The notes beneath the pieces were generated by a model. That model saw only the letters and a list, made by a program, of their open reading frames with translations. It did no database searches and had not been told where the DNA came from. The translations under genes were made by a program, and so were the position numbers. Below are positions 15,887 to 24,419 of a stretch of DNA of 64,000 bases, piece by piece. Where the stretch lies: NCBI RefSeq assembly GCF_004353825.1, contig NZ_SMNA01000006.1, forward strand, positions 186,001 to 250,000. The letters are read 5' to 3'. The DNA comes from Occultella glacieicola. GTDB taxonomy: Bacteria > Actinomycetota > Actinomycetes > Actinomycetales > Beutenbergiaceae. How positions within the stretch are numbered: the stretch's first letter is position 1; the number at the start of each line of letters is the position of its first letter.

Positions 15887-18616
15887 ATGCTGGATGACGC
15901 GCACACGTCCGTGACCGAGGCAGGGATCAACCCTGCCGCGTCCCAGGTGGACGAGGTCGCAGCCGACCTGGACGTCGATCCGAGCCGGGGGTTGTCGTCC
16001 GAGGAGGCACGCTCCCGCCTGTCGTCGCATGGAGCCAACGTCCTCACCGGTGCCGCGAAGGAACCCGGCTGGCGAGCGTTCCTGCGTCAGTACGAGGACT
16101 TCATGCAGCTCGTGCTCCTGGCCGCCGCCGTCGTCAACCAGGTCATCACGGGCGACCTCGGCACCACGGTGGTGCTCGCCGGCCTGACCCTGTTCAACGC
16201 CGTCATCGGATTGCGCCAGGAGGCCAAGGCCGAGGAGAGCGTGAAGGCGCTCTCCACGATGATGAAGACCATCGCGCGGGTCCGGCGGGACGGGCGGGCC
16301 GTGGAGATCGACTCCGCGGAGGTGGTCCCGGGTGACGTGGTGCTCATGGAGGCCGGCAACCTCGTCCCGGCGGACGGGCGGATCTGTCTGGCTGCCACGC
16401 TCGAGATCGAGGAGGCCGCGCTGACCGGGGAGAGCCTGCCCGTGGCCAAGTCCACCGATCCCGTCATGGGGACCGACGTCCCGCTGGGCGACCGCGTGTG
16501 CATGGCCTACATGAACACGTCGGTCACCCGTGGACGCGGCGAGCTCATCGTCACCGGGACCGGAATGAACACCGAGATCGGTCACATCGCCGACATGCTC
16601 GCGAGCACCGAGACGAGCAAGACCCCGTTGCAGAAGCAGCTCGACTCCCTGTCGAAGATCATCGCGACCATCGCCGCCGCGGCGCTGGTGCTCGTGGTCA
16701 TCCTCGGTGTGGCCCGCGGCCAGTCCTTCGACACCCTCTTCGTCACCGGTGTCGCCCTCGCCGTCGCGGCGATCCCGACGGGCCTTCCGGCCGTCGTAAC
16801 GGCGCTGCTGTCCATGGGTACGCGTGAGATCGCGAGCCGTCACGCCATCGTGAAGCGTCTCCCCGCCGTCGAGACCCTGGGCTCCACGTCCGCGATCTGC
16901 TCCGACAAGACCGGGACCCTCACGCTCAACAAGATGACCGCGCGCCAGCTCGTCGTGCCTGGCCGGAACCGATACACCGTCACCGGTGAGGGTTACAGCA
17001 CCGTCGGTGACATCAAGCACGTCGGCGGCGAGAACTACGACCTCGATCCCTACCTGTTGCCGATGGTGTTGTGCGCCGACGCCGTCCTCGACGGGGAGAG
17101 CCTCATCGGCGACCCGACCGAGGGCGCGCTCATCGTCCTCGGCGCGAAGGGCGGACTCGACATCGCCCAGACCCGGGCCGCGCTCCCCCGGGTCGCCGAG
17201 GTGCCGTTCGACTCCGACTACAAGTTCATGGCGACCTTCCACGAGATGACCGATGACGCCGGTCGGCCGGTGGTGCGGTGCTACGTCAAGGGGGCGCCGG
17301 ACGTGCTCGTCGCGCGATCGACGAGCATCCGCCTGCCCGGCGGCAGCCTGGCCGCCGTGACCGACGCGAACCGGAGCGTCGCGCTCAAAGCCAATGAGGC
17401 GATCGCGAACGCCGGTGAACGGGTCATGGCGATCGCGCAGCGCGACCTCGAGCCGGACCTGGTCCGGCCCGACAGCGATCTCATCGGGCTGGTCGACGGG
17501 CTCACCCTGCTCGCGCTGGTCGGCATCGTCGACCCGCCGCGACCGGAGGCCAAGGTCGCGATCGCGGAGTGCCGGAAGGCCGGGATCCGGGTCCGGATGA
17601 TCACCGGTGACCACGCCAGCACCGCGGCCGCGATCGCGAAGGAGCTCGGTATCGAGGGGCGCGCCATCACCGGGAACGAGTTCGCAGCGATGCCCGACGA
17701 CCAGCTCCGCCGCGAGATCGCGGAGATCGGCGTCGTCGCCAGGGTCGCGCCCGAGGACAAGGTCCGCCTGGTTCGCGTGCTCAAGGAGGAGGGCGACGTC
17801 GTCGCGATGACCGGCGACGGCGTCAATGACGCCCCGGCGCTCAAGACCGCCGACATCGGGGTCGCGATGGGGATCACCGGGACCGAGGTATCGAAGGAGG
17901 CGTCGGTCATGATCCTGACCGACGACAACTTCGCGACGATCGTGGGCGCCGTCTCCTACGGGCGGACGCTCTACGACAACCTGCTGAAGTATCTGCGCTT
18001 CCAGATGTCGACGCTGGTGGCCTACATCGCGATCTTCGTCTGTGCGGGGGTCGTCGGCATCGCCGGTGGGGTCCCGCTCAACCCGCTGCAGATCCTCTGG
18101 CTGAACATGGTCATCGACATTCCGCTTGCGATCGCGCTCGGATTCGACGAGCCGGCGCGCGGTGTCATGTCACGACCGCCCCGCCCCGTCGGCGCACCGG
18201 TGCTCTCGCGCTCGAACTGGATCCGGCTCTGTGTGCAGGGAGCCGTGATGACCGCCGGCTCCCTCGCCGCCTACCAGATCGGCGCAGGTCTCGGCGACGC
18301 CCTGCTCGCCGCCACCATGCTCCTCACGACGCTGTCGCTCTTCCACCTGTTCGGCGCGCTGCTCAGTCGCGACCAGCTGGGGACGATCTTCAGCCGGAGC
18401 GCCATCCCCGCCGCCAGCCAGTTGCGCCGGTACGGAATCGCTCTGGTCGCCATCATCACGGTCACGGCGCTGGACTTCCTGCAACGGATCTTCCACACGA
18501 CCGGGCTGTCCTTCACGCAATGGTGCAACTGCATCGGGATCGCGCTGTCCCTGGTCGTCGTCGAAGAGCTCGTCAAGATCGTGCTGCGACGTCGCACCCA
18601 GGCGGTGACGGCGTGA
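15887..18616 (+). CDS. P-type cation ATPase, P2A (Ca2+-ATPase-like)
   Basis: A 909-residue P-type ATPase. In order: TGES actuator motif near residue 181, the phosphorylation site CSDKTGTLT near 341, and TGDGVNDAP near 642. The helix-6 segment LNMVIDIPLAIALGFDEP keeps the Asn and Asp of SERCA-type pumps. The helix-4 segment reads AIPTGLPAVV instead of the PEGLP of SERCA, so one calcium-coordinating Glu is replaced by Thr; this variant occurs in a branch of actinobacterial pumps. Ion specificity is therefore uncertain. It starts at an ATG behind GGAACGGAG and heads an operon with DUF1269 and DUF6325-SHOCT genes. Confidence 0.9.
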   Translation: MLDDAHTSVTEAGINPAASQVDEVAADLDVDPSRGLSSEEARSRLSSHGANVLTGAAKEPGWRAFLRQYEDFMQLVLLAAAVVNQVITGDLGTTVVLAGLTLFNAVIGLRQEAKAEESVKALSTMMKTIARVRRDGRAVEIDSAEVVPGDVVLMEAGNLVPADGRICLAATLEIEEAALTGESLPVAKSTDPVMGTDVPLGDRVCMAYMNTSVTRGRGELIVTGTGMNTEIGHIADMLASTETSKTPLQKQLDSLSKIIATIAAAALVLVVILGVARGQSFDTLFVTGVALAVAAIPTGLPAVVTALLSMGTREIASRHAIVKRLPAVETLGSTSAICSDKTGTLTLNKMTARQLVVPGRNRYTVTGEGYSTVGDIKHVGGENYDLDPYLLPMVLCADAVLDGESLIGDPTEGALIVLGAKGGLDIAQTRAALPRVAEVPFDSDYKFMATFHEMTDDAGRPVVRCYVKGAPDVLVARSTSIRLPGGSLAAVTDANRSVALKANEAIANAGERVMAIAQRDLEPDLVRPDSDLIGLVDGLTLLALVGIVDPPRPEAKVAIAECRKAGIRVRMITGDHASTAAAIAKELGIEGRAITGNEFAAMPDDQLRREIAEIGVVARVAPEDKVRLVRVLKEEGDVVAMTGDGVNDAPALKTADIGVAMGITGTEVSKEASVMILTDDNFATIVGAVSYGRTLYDNLLKYLRFQMSTLVAYIAIFVCAGVVGIAGGVPLNPLQILWLNMVIDIPLAIALGFDEPARGVMSRPPRPVGAPVLSRSNWIRLCVQGAVMTAGSLAAYQIGAGLGDALLAATMLLTTLSLFHLFGALLSRDQLGTIFSRSAIPAASQLRRYGIALVAIITVTALDFLQRIFHTTGLSFTQWCNCIGIALSLVVVEELVKIVLRRRTQAVTA

Positions 18617-18713
18617 GGTCATCGACGACGGGCTCCGCTCGCACGCGCCGGCCCGCGACCACCACACCAGACGCCCACGCCGCATCCGCGGCGGGGAGAA
18701 CCGAGGAGAGACC

Positions 18714-19202
18714 ATGACCACGTTCACCGTGTGGAAGTTCAACGACACCGACGGGGCCGCTCACGCCGAGACTGCGCTCAAGGCCGCGCAGTCCGACGGG
18801 CTGGTCACGATCGTCGACCATGCCATCCTGAGCTGGCCGGAGGGCGCCGACAAGCCGGACCTCAAGCACAAGGAGGACAGCAAGAAGCGCGGCGCGGGCT
18901 GGGGGGCCCTGTGGGGGCTGATGGGCGGGGCGCTCTTCATGGTGCCGGTGCTCGGCGTGGCGGTAGGTGCGGGCATCGGCGCGCTTGCGAAAGCCACCGA
19001 GGGGACCGGCATCACCAAGGACGATCTCGAGCGCATCCGCACCTCCGTGACCCCTGGCACCTCCGCCCTGTTCATGGTGACCGAGCAGGCGGATCTCGAC
19101 AGGCTGGGCGAACGCTTCCGAGCCGGCGACGCGAAACTGATCAGCACCAACCTCACCCCGGCCGAGCGCTCCATCCTGCTCGAGACGTTCGGGGGCGCCT
19201 GA
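18714..19202 (+). CDS. DUF1269 family membrane-associated protein
   Basis: A 162-residue protein behind a GAGGAGAGACC ribosome site. It has the DUF1269 pattern: an N-terminal beta-alpha unit (TFTVWKFNDTDGAAHAETAL), a Gly-rich hydrophobic hairpin (WGALWGLMGGALFMVPVLGV) and a C-terminal half ending LTPAERSILLETF. The family is unassigned but is frequent in stress loci with SHOCT proteins. It lies 97 bases after the ATPase. Confidence 0.85.
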   Translation: MTTFTVWKFNDTDGAAHAETALKAAQSDGLVTIVDHAILSWPEGADKPDLKHKEDSKKRGAGWGALWGLMGGALFMVPVLGVAVGAGIGALAKATEGTGITKDDLERIRTSVTPGTSALFMVTEQADLDRLGERFRAGDAKLISTNLTPAERSILLETFGGA

Positions 19203-19261
19203 GACCATCCGACGTGATCCGCTCGGGCTGATCCGCGGTGGAGCGGGGAGGTCGACGGCCT

Positions 19262-19277
19262 CACCCGCTCCGGGGTG
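19262..19277. promoter_or_regulatory. palindromic operator candidate CACCC-N6-GGGTG
   Basis: CACCCGCTCCGGGGTG lies in the 128-bp gap between the DUF1269 gene and the DUF6325-SHOCT gene. It is 15 of 16 bases identical to the element at 8420-8435. Because the gap is long for an operon, it may mark an internal promoter. Confidence 0.5.
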
Positions 19278-19330
19278 ATGCCGATCCACCCGGCCACGGC
19301 CGATCATCGCCGTGACGGACCTCCCCGCCG

Positions 19331-19972
19331 ATGCGAGAGCTGGAGATCGTGTCCCTCCATCCTGAACCCGGGCGTGAACCACCCGACGACCTCGACCTCT
19401 GCGAGTACGTGATGGTCTCGGCGCCGTCCCTCGCCGCCCTGGCGCAGGTGGCCGCAGCCATCGAGGAGCTCATCGGTGACGGCGCCCTTCGGCTCCGCGA
19501 CGTCGCGGCGCTGGAGCGCCTGGAGGGCCGGACCACCGTGATCTGTCACGAGGCCGGGGACGTCGAGGCGCTCCACGGTCTCGCCGCCGCGATCGACGGC
19601 GGCGCACGGTTCAGCCGCCACGACCTCGAGCTCGCCGGTGTGACGATTGCGCCCGGGTCCGCGGCCCTCCTGCTCCTGCTGGAGGGCCGGTGGGCCGCCC
19701 CCCTGTCCGCGGTCGCGGGACGGGTCGGCGGACGCCTCGGGACCGGCGAGCGGATCGATCGCGAGCGGCTGCGCGCGCAGCTCACGGAGCCCGACGAGCG
19801 CCGATCGGATCGGACCGACCTCCTCGCCCGCGGCCCGGCGAGCCCCCACCTGCCGGATGTGCGGCTGGTCGACCCCGTCGATCAGATGCGCTCACTCGCC
19901 GACCTGGTCGACCGTGGGCTCCTGACGGTCGACCAGTACGAGGTTCAGCGACGCCGGGTGATCGACGGCTGA
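19331..19972 (+). CDS. DUF6325-like protein with C-terminal SHOCT-like helix pair
   Basis: A 213-residue protein. Residues about 25-130 resemble DUF6325 (AAAIEELIGDGALRLRDVAA and IAPGSAALLLLLEGRWAAPL). The last 30 residues (QMRSLADLVDRGLLTVDQYE) have the SHOCT spacing of helix, Gly-Leu-Leu-Thr turn and helix. It therefore joins in one chain the two domain types that are separate genes at 14932-15697. No clear ribosome site precedes the ATG; a GTG at 19349 with GGAG nearby is an alternative start. Its 3' end overlaps the convergent LAL regulator by 28 bases. Confidence 0.75.
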   Translation: MRELEIVSLHPEPGREPPDDLDLCEYVMVSAPSLAALAQVAAAIEELIGDGALRLRDVAALERLEGRTTVICHEAGDVEALHGLAAAIDGGARFSRHDLELAGVTIAPGSAALLLLLEGRWAAPLSAVAGRVGGRLGTGERIDRERLRAQLTEPDERRSDRTDLLARGPASPHLPDVRLVDPVDQMRSLADLVDRGLLTVDQYEVQRRRVIDG

Positions 19973-22638
19973 ACCGCCCGGCCTCGGGAGGCGAGTGCTC
20001 GCGCCGCTTCGGACGCCTCCGCCCGCGAGTTGCAGTCCAGCTTCCGGTAGATGACCTTGAGGTGGAACTTCAGCGTGTTGATGGAGATGAACAGCTCGCT
20101 GGCGATCTCCCGTAGCGTGAGCCGGCTCGGGAGCATCCTCAGCACCTCGAGCTCACGTTCCGTGAGTGGATCGATGAGCGTCAGCGGCGAGGCACTCCCC
20201 CGTTCGGTGGGCGCGGCGGCGCGCCGTAGACGGGTCAGCCACGCCGCCGGAACCTGCCAGGCGAGCCGCTCGACATCCTCCAGGACCTGCATCCCCTCGG
20301 CGGCCACCGTCTGCACGAGTCCGTGAGCCGACGCCACGCGCACCGCCTCGAGGAGGTGCTCGTTCGCCTCCGGAGTCCCCGCCACGGATCGGGATCGGAG
20401 CAGCCCGGCCACGACCCGGTGTCGTTCGCAGCGCGGCTCAGCTCCCTTCAGCACGTCGAAGGCACGCCCGGCCTCGTGGGAGGCGAGCAGGATACGAGCC
20501 TCGCTCACCGGTGCCCAGAACGGGTCCTCCACGCGCAGGGCCCAGCTACGAGCCTCGGTGAGATCGCCGCCGGCGATGGCGAGCACGGTTCCGGTTCGCG
20601 CCAGCCATGACCGTGCCGCCGGCCCGGACACGGCGGTGTCGACAAGCTCTGCGGCGCTCCCGAACGCCTCGTTCGCGGCGTCGAGCGCGCCGTCCGCGAT
20701 CCCGGCCTGCACGAGCTCCAGATGGGCGAGCAGGCAGCAGTACAGCGTCGACGCGATGTGGTCGGCCGAGAGCTCCTGGAGCAGCCGCAAGGACTCCTGG
20801 GCGTCGCCGACCTCCCGCCGGGCGATCCCCTCGGCCGTGGCGAGTTCCATGCGCAGCACTGTCAGGTTGACGTCCTCGGACGCTCCGCGCACCCCGGCGG
20901 CGATCCTGATCGCGTTGACGGGTCTGCCCGCAAGTGCTTCGCCGAGGGCACGTGTGCCCTCGAGGACGAAGCGACGCTCCGGCGCGATCGTCAGGGAATG
21001 GATGACTTCCTGCGTGCCTGCCGAGGATTCGTCCCACCGCTCCGACAGGGCGAGGTTGCGACCGATCAGGTTCCACGAATAGCGTCCGAGCGGATCGAGC
21101 CACCATGTCTCCCCGAGCTCGCTGAGAGCGGTCCTCGCCAGGGCACTGCCGTCGGTCCAGGAGCCGCGTCCGGTCGCGGCGATCGCCTGGAGCGTGAGGC
21201 ACCTGGCAGCCAGGACAGGGTCGACGTCCTCGGTGGGCAGCCCCGCGAGGTCGTCGACGAGTCGATCGAACCGCTCGTGGTCGACGAACAGGTGACACCA
21301 TGCGTACTCGATCCGCGACTCCGCGTCCTCGCTTGCGACCGCATCCGGGATGGCACCGATCACGCGCAGGATCGTGTGCACATGGCCGTCGTCGAACAGC
21401 CCGACGACCTCCTTCGCGAGCAGCCGCAACGCCCGGCGCGGGAGGTGGGCCCGTAGCCAGCTGTCGAGGGCCGCGGTCGTCTGCCCGTGTGCCTCGTACC
21501 AGGCCGCGGCCCAGGCGTGCAACTGCTGGAACCGCCCCGGTGATCGCTGTTCGAGCGCCCTCGTGAGCAGGTCGCGGACGAGGGTATGGATCTCGAACTC
21601 GCCCGACGGCTCGTTGCGGGAGACGAAGAGTCCCCGCTCCTCGGCGCGGGCGAGGAGCTCGCCCGCGTCGGTCCGGCTGGCCAGGATCCTCGCGAGTCCG
21701 GCGCCGAGGCGTGGCACCACCGATGCCGTCAGCATCACGTCGATCAGATCGGCACTCTCGCTGCCCAGGACCTCCTGCCAGAGATAGTCCTCGAGGTAGT
21801 GCAGGTCGTCGTGGGTCACCGGTGCGGAGCCGTCGAGGGCCTCCAACGGCTCCTCGCCGCGCGCGCGGGCGGAGCGCGCCGCGAGGGCAGCGAACTGGAT
21901 GCTGGCGGCCCACCCACTTGCCTTGGTGGCGAGCTCGGCAACGACGTCCGGCTCGAGGGTCGGCACCAGCCGCGCGAGCATCGCCCTGGCTTCCTCGAAG
22001 GAGAAGCGGAGCTCCGCGAAGTGCACCTCACCGAGCTGCCCGCGGGCCCGCAGCCGGTTCACCGGGAGACGTGGACTGCGCCGACTGGCGATCACGACGT
22101 GCAGCCACTCGGGCAGGTGTTGGAGGAAGATGGCCATCGACTCGGCTGCCTCGTCGTCACCGTCGATGAGGTGGACGTCGTCGATCACCAGGACCTTCAG
22201 GGTGTAGGTGCGCGCCTCGAGGTCGTCGAGCAGTTCCCCGACCGCTTCCAGGAAGTGGCCGCCACGACGCAGGCGCCGGGCGGCGAGCGTCGCGCAGCCC
22301 GGTGCCAGGCTGTCCAGCGCGGCCGCGACGGCCCGCCACATCTGGACGGGATCGCGGTCCGCCTCCTCGAGGGAGACCCACGCGCAGGGCAGCGGACTCT
22401 GCGCCATCCAACCGGCCAGGAGCGCCGTCTTGCCGGAGCCGGCAGGGGCGACGACCAGGGTCACGGGCGAGGTGACGGACTCGTCCAGCAACGCGTACAG
22501 ACGCTGCCTGTGGACCAGGTAGGACGGGCTGAGGGCTGGACGCAGTCGCGTCCTGGACACCGCGAGGAGGGAGGCACCCGACCGCTGCAGCCGGTCCGCC
22601 TCCAGCCGACTTTGCTGAGAGTCCGTGCGCCGGTCCAT
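19945..22638 (-). CDS. LAL-type (MalT-like) LuxR family transcriptional regulator
   Basis: An 897-residue regulator. The ATPase domain has Walker A (APAGSGKTAL, about residue 63) and Walker B (VLVIDDVHL, about 150), followed by a winged-helix region, a long TPR-like helical middle and a C-terminal LuxR helix-turn-helix (LTERELEVLRML then LREIASELFISINTLKFHLK and VIYRKLDCNSR). Such proteins usually bind an inducer in the TPR region and activate genes when ATP-bound. It is convergent with the ATPase operon. Context makes it the best candidate to act at the CACCC-N6-GGGTG palindromes, but this is inference. The 160 bp upstream (22639-22798) contain no gene I can support. Confidence 0.92.
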   Translation of the reverse strand: MDRRTDSQQSRLEADRLQRSGASLLAVSRTRLRPALSPSYLVHRQRLYALLDESVTSPVTLVVAPAGSGKTALLAGWMAQSPLPCAWVSLEEADRDPVQMWRAVAAALDSLAPGCATLAARRLRRGGHFLEAVGELLDDLEARTYTLKVLVIDDVHLIDGDDEAAESMAIFLQHLPEWLHVVIASRRSPRLPVNRLRARGQLGEVHFAELRFSFEEARAMLARLVPTLEPDVVAELATKASGWAASIQFAALAARSARARGEEPLEALDGSAPVTHDDLHYLEDYLWQEVLGSESADLIDVMLTASVVPRLGAGLARILASRTDAGELLARAEERGLFVSRNEPSGEFEIHTLVRDLLTRALEQRSPGRFQQLHAWAAAWYEAHGQTTAALDSWLRAHLPRRALRLLAKEVVGLFDDGHVHTILRVIGAIPDAVASEDAESRIEYAWCHLFVDHERFDRLVDDLAGLPTEDVDPVLAARCLTLQAIAATGRGSWTDGSALARTALSELGETWWLDPLGRYSWNLIGRNLALSERWDESSAGTQEVIHSLTIAPERRFVLEGTRALGEALAGRPVNAIRIAAGVRGASEDVNLTVLRMELATAEGIARREVGDAQESLRLLQELSADHIASTLYCCLLAHLELVQAGIADGALDAANEAFGSAAELVDTAVSGPAARSWLARTGTVLAIAGGDLTEARSWALRVEDPFWAPVSEARILLASHEAGRAFDVLKGAEPRCERHRVVAGLLRSRSVAGTPEANEHLLEAVRVASAHGLVQTVAAEGMQVLEDVERLAWQVPAAWLTRLRRAAAPTERGSASPLTLIDPLTERELEVLRMLPSRLTLREIASELFISINTLKFHLKVIYRKLDCNSRAEASEAARALASRGRAVQPSITRRR

Positions 22639-22798
22639 CTTGCTGCCATTCCCACAGTTGCACCCTCGGGGGGCACACGGCCATCAGTTTGACACAGGGC
22701 CCTGCTTCTCCGACAGGGGCAGGCGCGACGGGCCCACCAGGACGGCACTCGTCCCGGCGCCGGCAGAGACGACCGCGACGGCACGGATCACCGCCCGG

Positions 22799-23269
22799 TC
22801 AGACCGCCAGCAGCTCGTCCAGGCGCTCGTATCCGTCGTTGATCCCGCTCTCCATGCCGGACTCGACCATGCCGTCCCGAGCCTCCTGGGTCGGGTAGGC
22901 ACTCCGGCCGGTGATCCGGGTCCGGTCGCCGTCGAGTGACTCGAACGTCAGTGTCTCGATGCTGACCGTGTCCGGGAACCCCTCGTACTCGAAGGTCTGG
23001 ATGATGAGTTCGTTCTTCCGGGCGGTGTGGAAGACACCCCGGAAGCGGTACTCCTGATCGCCGTCGACGTGGCGGTAGGCGTACCCACCGCCGGACGTCA
23101 CGTCGTACCGGTCGATGGTCATCTCGTACCCGCGGGGGCCGAGCCACTGCTTGACGAGCTCCGGCTCGGCGTGCGCTCGGTAGACGGCATCGACCGGCGC
23201 GTCGAACTCCCGGGTGATCTCGATGAACGGAACTCCGGGTGGTGCGGTGATGGTGGTCGGGTTACTCAT
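22799..23269 (-). CDS. SRPBCC (AHSA1-like) family protein
   Basis: A 156-residue START-like protein: FIEITREFDAPVDAVYRAHA, KQWLGPRGYEMTIDRYDV, and the C-terminal helix EARDGMVESGMESGINDGYE. The fold has a deep hydrophobic pocket for a small ligand; no ligand is known for this subgroup. It follows a GAGGAGGAATC ribosome site and overlaps the stop of the ArsR gene (ATGA). Co-transcribed ArsR/SRPBCC pairs are very common in actinobacteria, with the ArsR protein acting as repressor. Confidence 0.9.
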   Translation of the reverse strand: MSNPTTITAPPGVPFIEITREFDAPVDAVYRAHAEPELVKQWLGPRGYEMTIDRYDVTSGGGYAYRHVDGDQEYRFRGVFHTARKNELIIQTFEYEGFPDTVSIETLTFESLDGDRTRITGRSAYPTQEARDGMVESGMESGINDGYERLDELLAV

Positions 23270-23661
23270 GATTCCTCCTCGCTCGTAGATGTGCCGTGTG
23301 CGGTGGTGGTGCCTGGGTTCGTGGCCGGGGCTGATCTGCCGTCGGACGCGAGGACCGCGTCGAGCGCCCGGTACTGCTGCTCGTGGACCAGGCGGTAGCG
23401 GTCGATCCACGCGGTGAGCAACTCCAGTGCGGCGGCATCCAGGTGCACGGGCCGGCGTTGGGCGTCCCGGCTGCGGGTCACCAGGCCAGCCTGCTCAAGG
23501 ACCTGGATGTGCTTGGAGATCGCCTGCTTGCTGATCTCGAACGGCGCTGCCAGGTCGTTGACCGTGGCCGGGCCCGTGCTCAGGCGGGCGATGATCCGTC
23601 GGCGGACGGGATCGGCCAAGGCCATGAAGCCTCGGTTGAGCCCGTCCTCGCCAGCACCCAT
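23266..23661 (-). CDS. ArsR family transcriptional repressor
   Basis: A 131-residue winged-helix protein: FMALADPVRRRIIARLSTGP, DLAAPFEISKQAISKHIQVL (recognition helix) and EQAGLVTRSRDAQRRPVHLD. There is no Cys metal site, so it is not a metal sensor; it belongs to the subgroup paired with SRPBCC proteins. I prefer the ATG at 23661 to the TTG at 23667 because AAGGA is correctly spaced only for the former. The C-terminal 25 residues are a low-complexity Thr/Ser tail. An operator candidate lies 18 bases upstream. Confidence 0.9.
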   Translation of the reverse strand: MGAGEDGLNRGFMALADPVRRRIIARLSTGPATVNDLAAPFEISKQAISKHIQVLEQAGLVTRSRDAQRRPVHLDAAALELLTAWIDRYRLVHEQQYRALDAVLASDGRSAPATNPGTTTAHGTSTSEEES

Positions 23662-23678
23662 CGTCAAATCCTTCGTTG

Positions 23679-23696
23679 ATCAACTGTGTGGTTGAT
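23679..23696. promoter_or_regulatory. predicted ArsR operator (ATCAAC-N6-GTTGAT)
   Basis: ATCAACTGTGTGGTTGAT is a perfect 6-bp-arm inverted repeat immediately upstream of the ArsR/SRPBCC pair. Its left part also belongs to the palindrome GTTGATCAAC (23675-23684). Site form and position match autoregulated ArsR repressors of this type. Confidence 0.75.
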
Positions 23697-23825
23697 TACG
23701 CTACCGCGCTCGACACCACCGGTCAAGGCCGTCGACGCGGGCGACCGGACCGGCCGCGCCCGTCCAGGCGGCGAAGCGCGCGACCGCACCCCGCCGCGCA
23801 CCTCGGGCCGGTTACGGTGACGGGC

Positions 23826-24404
23826 GTGCCCCTGCCTCCAGTCCCCGAGCCCGGTCCGGACCTCGTCGTCCATCATGTGCCGTCGGCCGTGGCCGCGATC
23901 TATCGCCCGCGCCTGAGCCTGCTCGGCATCGTCCTGGTGGCCTGGCTCGGCGTCGGCGTCGGTCTCGTCGTCACCGGGCATCCCGTCGTCGGTGCCGCGC
24001 TGCTGGTCGCAAGCCTGGTGGTGTTCGTGATGTTCGTCGAGACCCTCAGGGGGTGGCTCTCCCGATCCGGCGCCGGTCCGGCCCTCGTGATCGGGGCCGC
24101 GGGTATCGAGATCGGCAAGCCGCCCCTGCGATTGGCGTGGCATGCGCTCCGGGCGGTGGAGGTGCTCGCGGGGCGGGGCTGGCTGCGCACTCCTACCCTC
24201 GTGCTCCGTCTCCGTCCCGGGGTGACCGGCGGGTCAGCCGGCGCCCTCCCCGGGCACCACAGCCGGGCCCGCTGGCGACGCTGGCAGGAGCGCGGTGTGC
24301 TCATCGACGCCACCGCCCTGGACGCGCCGATGCACACCATCGTGGCCGCCGTCGCACACGCGAGCAGGGGGTCGGTCGAGGTGCCCACGACCGGCCTTCG
24401 CTGA
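23826..24404 (+). CDS. two-pass membrane protein with PH-like domain
   Basis: A protein of about 192 residues. The frame is open from 23676, but the first part is Arg/Pro-rich and non-protein-like, so a GTG at 23826 (or 23817) is the likely start. Two hydrophobic helices (LLGIVLVAWLGVGVGLVV and GAALLVASLVVFVMFV) are followed by a beta-rich segment (ALVIGAAGIEIGKPPLRLAW and LRTPTLVLRLRPG), which resembles the bacterial PH-like membrane domain. Function unknown. It is divergent from the ArsR gene. Confidence 0.65.
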   Translation: MPLPPVPEPGPDLVVHHVPSAVAAIYRPRLSLLGIVLVAWLGVGVGLVVTGHPVVGAALLVASLVVFVMFVETLRGWLSRSGAGPALVIGAAGIEIGKPPLRLAWHALRAVEVLAGRGWLRTPTLVLRLRPGVTGGSAGALPGHHSRARWRRWQERGVLIDATALDAPMHTIVAAVAHASRGSVEVPTTGLR

Positions 24405-24419
24405 GGCCACGCCCGGCGC

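Noticed and set aside
22690..22720. TTTGACA as a -35 promoter element on the plus strand
   Set aside because: No suitable -10 and no plus-strand gene follows; the next genes are on the minus strand.
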